Assembly (NCBI GenBank): GCA_013339765.2
Contig: CM023457.1
Location: 74,253,287 to 74,317,286 of the forward strand
From: Haemaphysalis longicornis
Lineage: Eukaryota > Arthropoda > Arachnida > Ixodida > Ixodidae
Length of the DNA: 64,000 bases
Reading direction: 5' to 3'
The position numbers and the translations under genes are program-made. This document shows, one piece after another, positions 33,746 through 44,918 of this stretch (the stretch's first letter is position 1; every line of letters starts with the position of its first letter). The notes beneath the pieces were generated by a model. That model searched no databases. It was given only the letters and a program-made list of their open reading frames with translations, and was not told the origin of the DNA.

Positions 33746-34324
33746 GTACGTTAGCATATGAAAGATTAGCAGAAGGAAATCGCTTTAAACGCCACCAGCC
33801 ACGCTTGACAGTCGGAGGTTGACGCCGACGCGGGACTGTTTTCGACTTCTGGCAGTGCTAATGATTTCGTGTTAAAGCTAAAGCACCGTTGAAACAAGGG
33901 GTACATGAAAAGCGTAGCAGACCAATAAATTTATTTAAATGCAAAATTATTTGCCTCATTGTGCGAAAACAGGGGTGCATGCGCGCGTGCGTGCCTAGAC
34001 ATTTGGTGGAACCAAAAAAGATGTTGGGCGGTCAGTCTCTCCTGCCCGCCAAAAAGACTGCCCGCTCGCCAGTAAACTACCTGCCTGCCTGGCTACCTGC
34101 CAGGCAGGCGATTCCTGCGAGGATGCGTGATTTCGGGACTGGGGGCGGCCCGCCACGAGACGCCCGGGCGGAGGGGGGAGGCGGCGGAGACGCAAACTAC
34201 TGTACCATGGCGACACTCCGGGGTACTAAAAAATTTCTGCAGAAATTCAAACAATTATCTACTAATGCGTAGCATTCCTAAGCCGCTTGTCCTCAATGTG
34301 AGTTTCTACAGCCAATTTGTTTGG

Positions 34325-34880
34325 TTTTTATAAATCCTGTCCGACCAATTATCTCAATTGACGCTGTTATAATTACAAATGGAATATTCGCGAAATCTCC
34401 ATTATTGTGGAAATGCAGGCAGTTCTACGGTTTTCCATTTTCTTTAATTGCTTAATATTTTTCTTATTTTATAGATTTTCAAAATTTCGTTCGACCAACT
34501 ATTTCCATTTGCGCTATTATAACGATTACAGTTGTAACTCGAGAAATCTGCCTTATTGTGGAAATGCAGGGTGTTACACGGTTCGCCATTTTCCGGAATT
34601 ATTTTACATTTTTATTTTATTTTTTACATATATAAATTTTGTTCGACTAATTATCTCCAGTTACCCTATATAACGATTACAGGTGGAAATTTCCCGAAAT
34701 CCTCATTATTGTGGATATGCAGGGTGTCACACGGTTTGCCAGTTTCGGTGATTACTTTTTTTTTAGTTTTTCAGAAATTTTGTGCGACCAGTTATCTCCA
34801 TTTACGCTATTATAGCGATTACAGGTGGAACTCCCGCGAAATCGGTATTTTTGTGGAAATGAAGGGGGTTACACGGTCCT
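34325..34880. repeat. About 150-bp tandem satellite, nearly four units
   Basis: The anchor CGACCAATTATCTCCATTTA recurs at 34342, 34492, 34644 and 34785 (spacings 150, 152 and 141). Each unit then shows a CTATTATAACGATTACAGGT-like stretch, TTATTGTGGAAATGCAGGGT and a TTACACGG motif. Unit divergence is about 15-25 percent by eye. Confidence 0.88.
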
Positions 34881-36357
34881 TACTGTCGCAAAGAATGGTA
34901 CGCATTAAAACGATTGTGGACGGACGGGTCGTCTGCTTAGTAGGACGGGGCAATAGGCAGTCTGCAGGGAGGCTGCCCATTACCAGAAGATTCTGGCGAA
35001 GATGCACCGAGGGGGAGGCGTCGGAGGCACCCGTGTGCTGCCCACTGGTCAGGAGGCTACCTGTTTGCCTTCCAGAAGACTGTGGCGAGAACGCATTATT
35101 TGGAGACGATGTGCGGCCCGTCACTTGTCGGCGAAGGGAGTGGATCACACGGCTGCACAGCGGCTACGTAGAGCCATGCGTTAGAGCGCAGCCCTTAAGC
35201 ACTCGCTCCTGTGGTTTCGCGTAGTCCCTCAGCGTTGGACTCGTTGTAACCGAGAGAACGAAGACGCCACCGAAGATAGAGCTAGCAGGAAAACGGAGGT
35301 TGCAAGTATGACGAAAGTGTAAGGGGGAGGGCATAATTCCGTGACCGTGCGAGACGTGCTTCACAGTGGTGACCCCTTACGAGATAACGACAGAGTATGC
35401 CGTGCGCCATCGTGCATTAGCTGATAACGCGATCACTTCCTGAGGCACAGCATCTATGCGCCGTCGCCGAGAATACAGTTCGCGCTGCACTCAAATTTTG
35501 CATTAGCGAGTGTCGTAATCGTCCGTCAATTTCTTCCTCAAGAAAACAACTGCGGGGTATAAAACTGAGGTGTTATGACCCAAGAATAAATTAAATTAAA
35601 TTATAAAAATGAAAGAAACTAAATCAATAAAAATAAACCAATAAAAATAAACTTGCGGCCATAAAAAGCAGGGCTTTCAAATTCATACAAATACGCAGTC
35701 ATATGTGTCCGAGCACATTTTTCATTTCGCTTCAGTTAATGTTTTAATCGTGGACCTACTATAGAAAACATTTTGCAGTACATTTTACAGTTAAATGAAC
35801 TCTTCAACACTTTAGATCAACGCTCTCGCTCTTATCTTCGCATCTGGAAGCACTGCAAAAGTTATAGCTATTGCCAGCACAGAGGAGCAGTGCGGGATTT
35901 GCTCGTCCCAGCAGATACGCCTTCCGTTCCTGCTTCGCTTTTGTGGTTTCATTTTAATGTCGCAACTTAAGGAAAGCCGGCAAATAGCCGCTACATCGCT
36001 GTAATGACGTCATTCCAGCGGTAGAAGAACGCCAAGACTGGGGAAGAGAGAAAAATATTTCAAACAAGTTTGTAAGTTATCTGATGGGGACAGAGCAGTA
36101 CTTTTTGTCTGAGGGACTTTCCGACTCCCTGATCTAAGTACTGGATGTGTTGGTTGACTACTTTCTGCAAGCATTCAAGATTTCGAACAAAGTTGAAAAA
36201 AGTGTTGCAGGGTTGCTTATTTTTGGCCAAAACATAACACTTCCACAAAAAATCTACAATATGGCTTCGTTTTTGACAAGGAAACCTGACAAGGAAACGA
36301 AAACCGAACACAAAAAAAATTAACAGAAAAAAAACACGCCTGCTTTTTTTTTTCTCC

Positions 36358-36497
36358 GAACCCGTTCGAACCCGTTTGAACCGGTTCGAACCGGTTCGAA
36401 CCGGAACGGAATGGTGCGCCGGAACTGAACCCGAACCGAACCCGAAAGGCTTGAACCCGAACCCGAACCGAACCCGAAAAAATTCCGGTTCGACACC
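36358..36497 (+). repeat. Right subterminal GAACCG array
   Basis: Units GAACCCG, GAACCGG and TTCGAACCGG, in the same strand sense as at the left end of the hAT-like element. Confidence 0.8.
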
Positions 36498-36500
36498 CTG

Positions 36501-36508
36501 GTAAAGCA
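36501..36508. repeat. 8-bp target duplication of the hAT-like element (right)
   Basis: GTAAAGCA, the partner of 29068-29075. Confidence 0.9.
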
Positions 36509-37009
36509 CGCGTGGAGCGGCGGAGGCTCTCCTTCTCCACCAGCAGTTCTTCTAGAGTGGACACTGGAAGAAGTGGTAGCGGCCGTGAAAGGTCTATACG
36601 GCGACAGGCGCGATCCGCCGCTATGTGGGCAGGAAGCATGTCCCGGCAAACCCACAAAACACGCACAGGGCATGGGTATGTGTCCAGGATCGCGTGAATA
36701 CGTGCCGACATGCTGGTGCTACGCGCAACGCGACGTAAATCACGTATCGCTGTCGTTGAGTCCGTGTAAATTTCCAGTTTCATGCCGGTAGTTACTGTCG
36801 ATGCAAGTGCTTGAAGACCATCCCGAATAGCAGTAAGTTCTTCCAACAGGCTTGGTAGAGGTCGGAGGGTCTCGTAGGCGCAGGTCTGGTTTAAGATTGG
36901 GTGAGAAGGACAAGCCAAGGCTGTGGTTACGAGGGAGTCGTGTGCCCCGGCGTCCACAAAAGCCTGCATGACTCGTGGCCGCGTCGCAGGCGCCCAGTGA
37001 CCGACATGA
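36509..37009 (-). pseudogene. LINE-C RNase H domain
   Basis: Minus-strand reading FVDAGAHDSLVTTALACP, LEELTAIRDGLQAL and LEIYTDSTTAIRDLRRVA give the D, E and D positions of RNase H; the usual H region appears as CRDMLPAHIAADRACR. It continues across the hAT-like insertion into 29075-28715. The 5-prime side is truncated at 37009 inside LINE-A2. Confidence 0.82.
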
Positions 37010-38010
37010 AGTAGATGACGTTCAAATATGTTTTAAGTCTTGTACCTTCTCCCTTTGTGAACGCCAAGTCCAGCTTGGGGTGAACAAACTTGCTGGTTGG
37101 GCAGACACAAACGGTTTTAAACAGAACCCTGGAAAAAGTGCTTGTGTTGTGTTCTCTCGAATGTGCGGGTTACACGCGGACCCTTATACCTGTATTAATG
37201 GTGTAGTAATTCCTGTCAGAGGAGAACAGACGTTTTTAGGCGTAATATTCGATAGTAAACTCACATTTATTCCTCACTTGAAACAGCCTAAACACAAATG
37301 CCTAACAACAATGAATATTCCTAAATTCCTGGCACACCAATCATACGGTGCTGATAAAGAACTACTTTTACGTCTGTATAATGCTCTGATAGGATCCCGG
37401 CTGAACTATGGCATTGTTGCCTATGGGTCAGCGACTAAAACATCTCTAAAAATGTTAGACTCAGTGCTGCACCTCGGGCTCCGGCTTGCATGTGGGGCTT
37501 TCCATACTAGTCCAGTTGAAAGCCTCTATGTAAAAAGTAACAAGGGGAGCCTAGAACGTCAGCGAAAATACATGGACCTTCTTTATTCTTTTAAAATCTC
37601 ATCAATGTCTGAACATACTTTTAAGTCATTCTTTTATGATACATCCATATTCCTTCTTCTTTTAAACCGCCCATCTATTTCTTCTCCGTTCTCATACAGA
37701 GCTAGAAAGGAAGCATCAGAACTCTCAATCTCTTTTTTGATACCATTAAAACAACTGTCAATAATTCTATAGCCTCATGGCATCTTGGTCCTATACCATG
37801 TGACTTATCTTTTATGCGTATAAACAGAAACCGAGTGCCAAGAAGTACGATTCTGCAACACTTCTTGTCGCTTCAACACAAATACAAGTGTGCAGAATTT
37901 TATACTGACGCCTCAAAAACTGCCACCACTGTGTCCTGTGCTGCGCATGGACTCAGCGAATATTAGTAAAACCATGAATGGGCATACTAGTATCTTCATG
38001 GCCGAGGCCG
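37010..38010 (+). pseudogene. LINE-A2 ORF2, second half of reverse transcriptase to start of RNase H
   Basis: Resumes at VDDVQICFKSC, completing the YVDD motif interrupted at 28660. It then reads ERQVQLGVNKLAGWADTNGF, RGEQTFLGVIFDSKLTFIPH and LRLACGAFHTSP. A frameshift near 37760 moves to the frame with LGPIPCDLSF and EFYTDASKTATTVSCAAHG. The element stops abruptly at TSIFMAEA, in a GAGGCC repeat at 38000-38020, where LINE-B begins. The RNase H C-terminus and 3-prime end are missing. Confidence 0.88.
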
Positions 38011-38083
38011 AGGCCGAGGCCCTCGCAAACTGCAAGTTCTCGAGTGTTTCGCCATAGCCTCTGGCTCTGCCCTTCGCCTCCGG

Positions 38084-38510
38084 TCACCATTCACATTCGG
38101 GACGACTCTCCACATTGAGAGTGCGGTGTGAAATAGCGCGCGCCTCCCTGTGGGCCATCTCCTTGTGGTTTGGTGTATTCGTAGAGCATTCACCCGCGTG
38201 CGCCAGGATCCACCTGACTTCCACTCTTCTTTGTTCCTCTGCAAACACTCGTTCGGTTATCTTGGCTGCTTGGTTACTGATCCCGCCGTTCGCCAGGTTT
38301 CGGACAGCTTCTTGTGAATCGCTTAGCATGGTGTCGCACCATGGCTCAGCCATTGCTAGAGCGATGTGGATCTCCTCTGCTTCGGTTGCACTAACACATT
38401 GCATACTCACTGACGTGGACACCTCCCTCGTTCTCGCATTGATGGTAACCGCTGCGTATCTGCCCTTTCTTTAGTCTTCTGCATCCACGTATCTAGTTCT
38501 CGGGGGACCG
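38084..38510 (-). pseudogene. LINE-B RNase H domain
   Basis: Minus-strand frames read YVDAED (first Asp), VSATEAEEIHIALAMAEP (Glu), MLSDSQEAVRNLANGGI (Asp) and VRWILAHAGE (His). All four catalytic-type residues are visible, but in two frames. The upstream stretch 38668-38471 links to the reverse transcriptase. A short remnant after it ends at the LINE-A2 junction. Confidence 0.8.
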
Positions 38511-38774
38511 CAGTACTGCTCGATGGGGTACTCGGCCCTGGCTCGCCTTAGCTCCCGGTTGTGCTCTGGTTGCACGTTCGTCGGGATGGGACGTACCCAC
38601 ACGTTTTCTCGAACTTTATGGCTGAGCTCATGAAGCTGCCTCCCCGTGACCTGATAGCTGTTCCTCAAGGTCTCGAGTATAGCCTGACCCGTCTTGGCCC
38701 CGCCAGTCTCTCTCGCTGTGCCGGCAGCTGCGCCTCGATTAGCTCCTCTACCGTGTTATGAACGCACAACTGCA

Positions 38775-39454
38775 TCACCTCTCGCTGTTCGGTGACTCCT
38801 TCAACACCAACGCTCGCTTGTACAACCTTCTGATCATGGTGTCAATCTTATTATTGTCCGTCTGCGACCAATTGTAAGTCGCTGCGTAGGCACTGTGACT
38901 GACAGCGAACGATTGCACCAGCCTCGCGAGCCCTTCTTCACGCATGCCCGCCTGCTTGGACGACACGCGCTAGATTAGCCGCAGGGTACTTGCTGTCTTG
39001 ATCACCAACTTCTTCATTAGAGTATCCTTGCTGCCCTTGTCGCTGATCAGCATGCCCAGCATCCCGGATCTCAGGAACCTCGGGAATTCTCGGACCGTCT
39101 TGGTGAGCAGAACCAGGCGATCGCACTCTCTCGGAAGCAACTGAAGTTGCCCGGCTTTGCGAGGGGAGTACACCAGGAAATAAGACTTAGATGACGAGCA
39201 CTGCAGGCCCGTCCCATCAAGCCGCTGCTCGATAGCCGAGACTGCTCTCGGCGTCCTCCTCTCGAAACTGGCGTCTGTGCCGGGCGCCCTTGACCCCCTC
39301 CACCGCTTCGGCGACCCGGATCATGACGATGTTAAACAGTAGCTGTGAGATAACCGACCCACTGCAGATATCTAGTTCTGGTAGCCCGAGCTCCCCTGCG
39401 TGCTGCTAGATATTACGCCTCGACAGGAAGTCCTTGATGTATGCATAACTTCTC
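38775..39454 (-). pseudogene. LINE-B reverse transcriptase, C-terminal half
   Basis: Minus-strand pieces read YAYIKDFLSRRNI, GSVISQLLFNIVMIRVAEAV (motif B region), YSPRKAGQLQLLPRE, MLGMLISDKGSKDTLMKKLV and AYAATYNWSQTDNNKIDTMI. The YADD-type motif is not found; the segment between GVKGARHRRQFREED and SSKSY appears scrambled by frameshifts. The RTE insertion lies directly upstream at 39455-40365. Confidence 0.7.
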
Positions 39455-40365
39455 TAGCCCATGTTGAGATTCTCTCTAGTGTTATTTACAGCATGTTTAA
39501 AGGAAGTATTCAGGACGTTGGAGGGGGAGTGTGTTGTAGTTACGGTTAATGGAGAATACGTAAGTAACTTTAGATTTGCTGATGACGTTGCCTTGCTAAG
39601 TAACTCGGGGGACGAATTGCAAAGCCTGCTTTCCACACTGGACAAATAGAGTAGAACCGCGGACCTGAAAATAATATGCAGAAAACCAAAGTAATGATCA
39701 ATAACCTCGGAACAGCACAGCAGTTTGGGATAGGGAGCGAGGTAGCGGAAGTGGTCAGCGAATATATCTACTCAGGCCAAGTTGTAACTCCGGATCCCAA
39801 CCATGAGGCAGAGATAATTAGAAGGATTAGAATGGGGAGGGGTGCATATGGCAGACATTCTCAGATAATGAATAGCAGCCTACCATTGTCCCTGTAGAAG
39901 AAAGTGTATGACAGCTGCATCTTACCGTTACTTACCTACGGGGCAGAAACTTGGAGACTCACTAAGAGGATTCAACTTAAATTCAGAACGACTGAGCGGG
40001 CAATGGAGGGGAAAATGATAGCTGTAACATTAAGGAACGAGAAGAGAGTGGAGTGGGTCAGGGAACAAACGCGTGTTAAGGAAATATTAGTAGAAATTAA
40101 GAAGAAATGGATGTGGGCCGGGCATGTAATGCGAAGGCAAGATAACCGTTGGTCATTAAGGGTAACAGAGTGGATCCCTAGAGAAGGCAAGCGTTGCATG
40201 GGGCGGCAGAACGTTAGATGGGCAGATGAGATCAAGAAGTTTCCAGGGATGAATTGGTCACATTTGGCGCAGGACCTGGGTAATTGGAGAATAATGGAAG
40301 AGGCCTTTGCCCTGCCGTGGGCGAAGATAGGCTTGTGGTGATGATGATGATGGTGATGATGATGA
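39455..40365 (+). mobile_element. RTE-clade LINE fragment, inserted in LINE-B
   Basis: A 5-prime truncated RTE-type element on the plus strand ending in a TGATGATGATG tail (40338-40365), typical of RTE. Its ends match the point at which LINE-B sequence stops and resumes, with some host loss. Target duplications could not be recognised. Confidence 0.82.
39461..40341 (+). pseudogene. RTE reverse transcriptase C-terminal half
   Basis: Reads NFRFADDVALLSNSGDELQS, with the FADD catalytic motif, then QKTKVMINNLG, LLTYGAETWRLTKRIQLKF, GHVMRRQDNRWSLRVTEWI and VRWADEIKKFPGMNWSHLAQ up to a stop at 40341. This is the characteristic closing part of RTE-type reverse transcriptases (no RNase H). Stops at 39649 and 39897 interrupt it. 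The fingers, palm start and endonuclease are missing. Confidence 0.88.
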
Positions 40366-41810
40366 CCGTCTTCGCCTTTGTCCATCAGATCGGTAGCTTG
40401 CCACTCTGGTAGCACACGCTGCAGTATCTTGTAGGCACCTCAATCGACGAATAGTCCCAATTTCATGGGTATTGTTGGAAACCCCATCTCGTCCCGCCGC
40501 CGACCTGGCGTTCAGCTCCCGCAGAGCGGTCTTGACCTCGGCATTCGTTATGTCGCGATCTAGTTTCTAGTTCTAGACCACCGCAAACGCCAGGTGTTGC
40601 TAAGCCCGCCTTTCAGTTACATACTTCGCAATCGGCCTCTTAACGAGCTCGCCCCTGCCGCGGCTCTTTTCAGCCTTGTGCATGACTGCGAGCCATGCGA
40701 TTCTGATGGAACGCTTGGTCTCGGTCTCATCCAATAAATACCGTATCAACGATCAAAACTTGCCCTGGTGCAAGCTACCACCGATGCGGTGGCACACCTC
40801 GTCCCACTGCTGTCTGCAGAGCAACGCGATGTGCCTCGCAATCGCTAGGTTCAGTTCAGCCACCTTCTTCCACAGCTTCGTGTTCCATTTTTGCTTCATC
40901 CACCGCTACTTGATCAATTTCTTTGCCTCGATAAAGTGCGCCAGCTTGCTGTCGACGCTCGGGATGTCATCGTGAGCCTCGATCGACTTTGTAGCTCGCT
41001 TGACATCCTCCTTCCTGCCCGCCGCCCACTCTTCGATGTTAACTATCTCTTTTACCGCCGCCGGGTCGTCTCGCCTCTGGTTTCGAAAAGCGTCCTAGTC
41101 GGTCTACTTCTGCTCGATCTTGCGGCCCCCGCCGCCGACCTGCTCGACCTCCAAGATGTAGTGGTCACTCCCCAGGTCATCTCCGGTGTTACGCTACGTC
41201 ACCTCTCCCCCATTCTTGACGAATGTCACGTCCGGTGTGGTGTACCTTTGCGTCGAGGACCCCCTCATCCACGTGTGTTGCTTGGGGTTAGATATAAGCG
41301 TAAACCCTTCTCGATTGCATCGCGCATAAGGTCTTTGCCATTGGCCGTATCATACTCCTAACCAAATGTTGATTCGAGGCATTCAAGTCGCCCGCCACCA
41401 CCAGTGTCTCTTTCTTGGGATGGCTGCTCACCCCTCTGATCAGGGTCTAGAACTTCTCACTGTGGTCTTTTGGTTTACTGTATACGTTCACAATGAAAAC
41501 GGTACGCTTGCAGCCTTTACCAGGCACGGGCTCGACACATACGTGCTCGCACTTGCTCTTCTTGCCCTCGTTTAGTTTAGGCTAAGTGGCGGTTAAGCCC
41601 TTTCTTACCAGGGTACACACTCCTCGCCGACTGGACGTGTCAGCGTGAGAACTGTCCCGGCAAGGTCGCGTCGTTTTCCACCGTTTCTTGTAACATATCT
41701 GGCTTCTTCGCCGCGCCCCGCACATGCTGCTGGAGCGACGCTCGCTTGTTAAAGCTGTGACAATTCCATTGCCAGATCGTCAGTGACGTGGTCGCTCATG
41801 ATCTGGCATT
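40366..41810 (-). pseudogene. LINE-B endonuclease and linker to reverse transcriptase
   Basis: Minus-strand reading starts TIWQWNCHSFNKRASLQQHV (APE endonuclease start) and AAKKPDMLQETVE (catalytic E) near 41795-41700. ANGKDLMRDAIEKG and CTPDVTF-like segments follow, with GDDLGSDHY (the SDH motif) near 41165, then IPSVDSKLAHFIEAKKLI. The middle part (41370-41640) is out of frame. The domain order fits LINE-B. Catalytic residues N, E and SDH can be seen, but the whole is broken by several stops. Confidence 0.72.
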
Positions 41811-41979
41811 GGAATTGTCATAGTTTTAACTGTGTCCCGCTTTAACTGTGCGATGGAACTGCCTTGGCATGGTTGCTGCACTGCTGATTGCTGCACTTTT
41901 ATCGTATATACGGGTAGTTGACGAACTGTGCCGCAAACACCGGGCTTCCTACTATGGGCTTTACCGTTTGCTCAACGAG

Positions 41980-43771
41980 CTAGAACCTCGCTTTCAAGTT
42001 CTGTGTCAAAGACGCCATTCCAGTAATAGTTTCCTCAAATCTGGCGAAATTTTGCTCTGTTGCACCCGCCTTCTGCTCCATCACCGTCGTCAGGTTACAG
42101 ACCGTGAAGGTTAGTTTGTCGAGCTTGGGTTCTATGTTGACCTTTGTTGGCTTGCGTGGCTTCTTTTTGGGCGCCTCAAATGCCTCTTCTTCTTCCTCTT
42201 CGTCCCTGGCGACCTCCATCGACAGCTGTTGCAATGCCGCAATTTTTTTAGGCTGCTTTGTTTCTCTCTGCTTTTGTTGTACCTGCTTCTTCTGCGCCGG
42301 TACCGCCACCTCAGTATCCGCTGGTCTTGCCTGCCTTGATGCCATTGCTACTGCCCTTCCGGTTGTGACTGTTGATAGCCCAGTCTTCTTTCAACCTCTG
42401 CCAGCCGCTTCGCCAGCATCTCGATGGTCGCCCTTTGCTTTTCGTTAGTTGCTCTTAGTTTCTTGTTGACCCTCCGCAGCTGCTCGTAACCCTGGTTTTT
42501 GCTGTTCTTGTATACACTCGCCGCTGTCTTCCCGTAGCCCTGCGCGGTGGCCGTCCAGCTCACCTCCACGCGGAGCTGCTGCGGCTGCTGCTGGCCGCCG
42601 CCATTGTTTTTGCGAATAGACTCGCGTGACACATCGCGTGACCTTGACCGCAGATGTTGGCTCATCCCGCGATGCACGCTGTCCGCGGCTCACTTCATGT
42701 GTCGTCACGCCACCTGCGCTTCCAAGGCGCGTGAAGAAGCCCGGCGAAGACGTCCACAGCCGCTGCTGCCTTTGTTATTATTCGCCGTTTCTTCGTTCTC
42801 AACGTTTTGTACTTACTACGCACGGAATCTTGTATCTTGATTTACAGTCTCAGTCACCCGTTGGGGCACCCTCTCCACAGAACTTGCACTTGGGTACACA
42901 TGTACGATGTTCCCCTGGTTTAGTTACCCCACAGGCCAGGAAAACCTCAGCGCTCGGAATCGGTATACGTCGCCGCGGTGTCCACCTGGGCCGCAGCACC
43001 TACATACCTTAACTTGCTCCCTGTAAAGCATAGACCCGTATCTCACAAATCTTGGAATCTTCTCACTCTTGAAACTACAATAACCTTCCTCGACGTACCA
43101 ATGCGTACATCGTCACAATCTGTTCGTTGAGCTTTCTCTCGGAAACTTATACTGGGACACCCCTAATACGTCCAGTGACGGTGCCATGCGCGGTCATCCC
43201 TTGCGCGTTAACTTAATTAACGCACAAGTTGCCTAAAACTTCTATCTATCCTACTTGGACGCACTCCTTCGCCCGCGCCATGCTCGGAGTGCTAATCGCC
43301 ACTATATTTTGCAGAACATTTAAGCACACCATGTCTTCCTCCCTCTCCGCTTTCTCGGTAATACCCGCAGCCGCGATTATCGCCTCCGCCACACGCGCCG
43401 GGGCACTCTTTGCTATGCCTAACCCCCCGCGTGGTCGCACCACGATCATGACCAGCCTGCGAGCATACTTGACATGCTGGGGATCGAAAGACCTCTCTCC
43501 TAACGGTCTTGCCCCTGTCGTTCTTGTTGTCAAGCGCCGAATGCTTAATGCCGGGAAGGTCAGCCAGCTCACCTTGGTCTCCGCGCCCTCTAGATGTCTT
43601 GCACTTCTCGCCGGCGCCATGCCATCCGCTGGACTTGTGGAACTCTTTGGGCGTAATATCTTCTCCCTCGACTTGCACGAGCATCTGGGTCGCGTTCTCC
43701 GCCAGTGCTGTATTGATACACGAGGCTCCGTCTGTCGCTCTCGGCGAGACCCCGGCAGTTAGGTGTAGCAT
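41980..43771 (-). pseudogene. LINE-B ORF1: Gag-like protein with zinc knuckles and coiled-coil tail
   Basis: On the minus strand the first half reads PQHVKYARRLVMIVVRPRGG and VLQNIVAISTPSMARAKECV, a tick-LINE ORF1 N-terminal pattern. Near 43010-42850 the zinc knuckles read CCGPGGHRGDVY and CVPKCKFCGEGAP, with lost cysteines. An Arg/Ser-rich stretch follows (RSRSRDVSRESIR), then a predicted coiled coil (LRRVNKKLRATNEKQRATIE) to 42348, and a Lys/Glu-rich tail (42345-41980) with a DEEEEEEAFEAPKKKPRK stretch. Frames change several times. Confidence 0.72.
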
Positions 43772-43794
43772 TGTTCTAGCGCATTCGGCTTAGC

Positions 43795-44900
43795 CCTACA
43801 ATTCCGGCGGCAAAAATGAAAACCGCGATAATATGGCTAAAAGCGCACTTTTTGCCAAAAATCCGGTGTCAGTCGATGACCCGCACCTTCCCCGATACGA
43901 TGGTACTAATATCTTCGTGGAAGGAAATAATTAACCCTGCAGAACTGTAGATTATTGCAAAGCCGATGTGAACACGTTCGCACACCTTGGCGACCGCAGT
44001 GCCCTCTCCCGCTCAAAAATTTAATTACATCCTAATTATGTCGTGATAAGAAAACATTTTGCGAGGTTGAAATGTTCTCAGCTCTGAGCTAGCCCAGCGC
44101 CACCACTGCCAGGCACACTTGGTTTGAAGAAGGGGGGAGAAAAATGAATTAACTATCTCGGACTGCAAGTTCGAGAGGAGTAAACTATTTTAGGCGGCCA
44201 GGAAAGAGGTGGCCAAGTCAATAGACAAACTCTTGGTTTGTCGCAAGCTTTTTGTGGTGTTTTGTGGCGAAAACATTTCCACGAAGATGGCTTTCTGGTT
44301 AGGTAGAAAGGTATTGTCAATCTCTATTAAAGTCTGACTGCATCTACTGTACTCTGATTCCTAAAACCATGGTCTGGATGGTAGTGTAAGGGGAATGAGG
44401 GTATCATGCCCTTATGCCCTTGCCCTTCGTGCAAGGTCAAGGCCTTCATCATGCCTTTATGCAGACACCTGTGCGCGTTGTGTAAGTTCATGAATGATTT
44501 CATTCACTTCAAGATATACTGAATTCTCTCCAAGACAACCTTTGGTTAAAAAATAACATTTACACATTCTGGATTTTGAAGTACAGCCATGAGGTTGTTT
44601 CAATTACAATCGGCGAGATACCAGCCCATGCGCATCAAATTAAACAGTTGCTTGAGCACCGTGTCCATAAGCTAAATGCAGGTGGTGCAGCCATCACTGG
44701 TTCAGCAATAATATGACACCCTGTGGTTTTTTTATGCTGCAATGCAGCAACATAGATGGCCGCATCCAACACAATCCTCGAGAATTTTTGGGATAGTATA
44801 TTTAAAGGGACACGAGAAGGACTTTGTTGAGGTGCTAGTTGTTGCTGCATTGCATGGTTATACGCATGTTATTTGTAATCTGAGTGTTTAGCATAACCGG
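43795..44900. other. No gene recognised
   Basis: Mixed sequence with no family recognised. Direct CCTTATGCCCTTGCC-type repeats lie near 44405-44460. Confidence 0.4.
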
Positions 44901-44918
44901 TGGAGGAAAAGGTAATTT

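Larger units (their letters stand above)
29076..36500. mobile_element. hAT-like DNA transposon, 7.4 kb, composite interior
   Basis: The terminal inverted repeats are perfect for 18 bp (CAGGGTGTCGAACCGGAA) and flanked by an 8-bp duplication; CAGGG ends with 8-bp duplications are the hAT signature. Both ends carry subterminal arrays of GAACCG/GAACCCG units on the same strand (29085-29240 and 36358-36497). No transposase could be recognised in any frame. The interior includes LINE and SINE fragments, two short tandem repeats and a 150-bp satellite, so it is non-autonomous or its transposase is lost or unrecognisable. The hAT assignment rests on the ends only. Confidence 0.8.
28683..37009 (-). 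mobile_element. LINE-C: 5-prime truncated LINE inserted into LINE-A2, split by a hAT-like element
   Basis: The host LINE-A2 reading stops at 28660 and resumes at 37010 at VDDVQICFK. The inserted piece is the end of another LINE read on the minus strand, with its own sequence only at 36501-37009 (RNase H) and 28683-29075 (C-terminus). The 3-prime end is near 28690, followed by A/T-rich tail sequence. No clear target duplication was found, perhaps because a few bases at the junction are missing. Confidence 0.82.
38010..43790 (-). mobile_element. LINE-B: decayed nearly full-length LINE with ORF1, endonuclease, RT and RNase H
   Basis: ORF1, endonuclease, reverse transcriptase and RNase H fragments follow one another on the minus strand from about 43770 to 38084, in typical tick-LINE order. 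An RTE fragment is inserted at 39455-40365. The 3-prime end is not complete: after RNase H it meets LINE-A2 in a GGCCGA repeat without a terminal zinc motif. It is distinct in sequence from LINE-A and much older. Confidence 0.8.

Noticed and set aside
42104..43012. Plus-strand frames over LINE-B ORF1
   Set aside because: They are antisense to coiled-coil and zinc-knuckle coding sequence on the minus strand.
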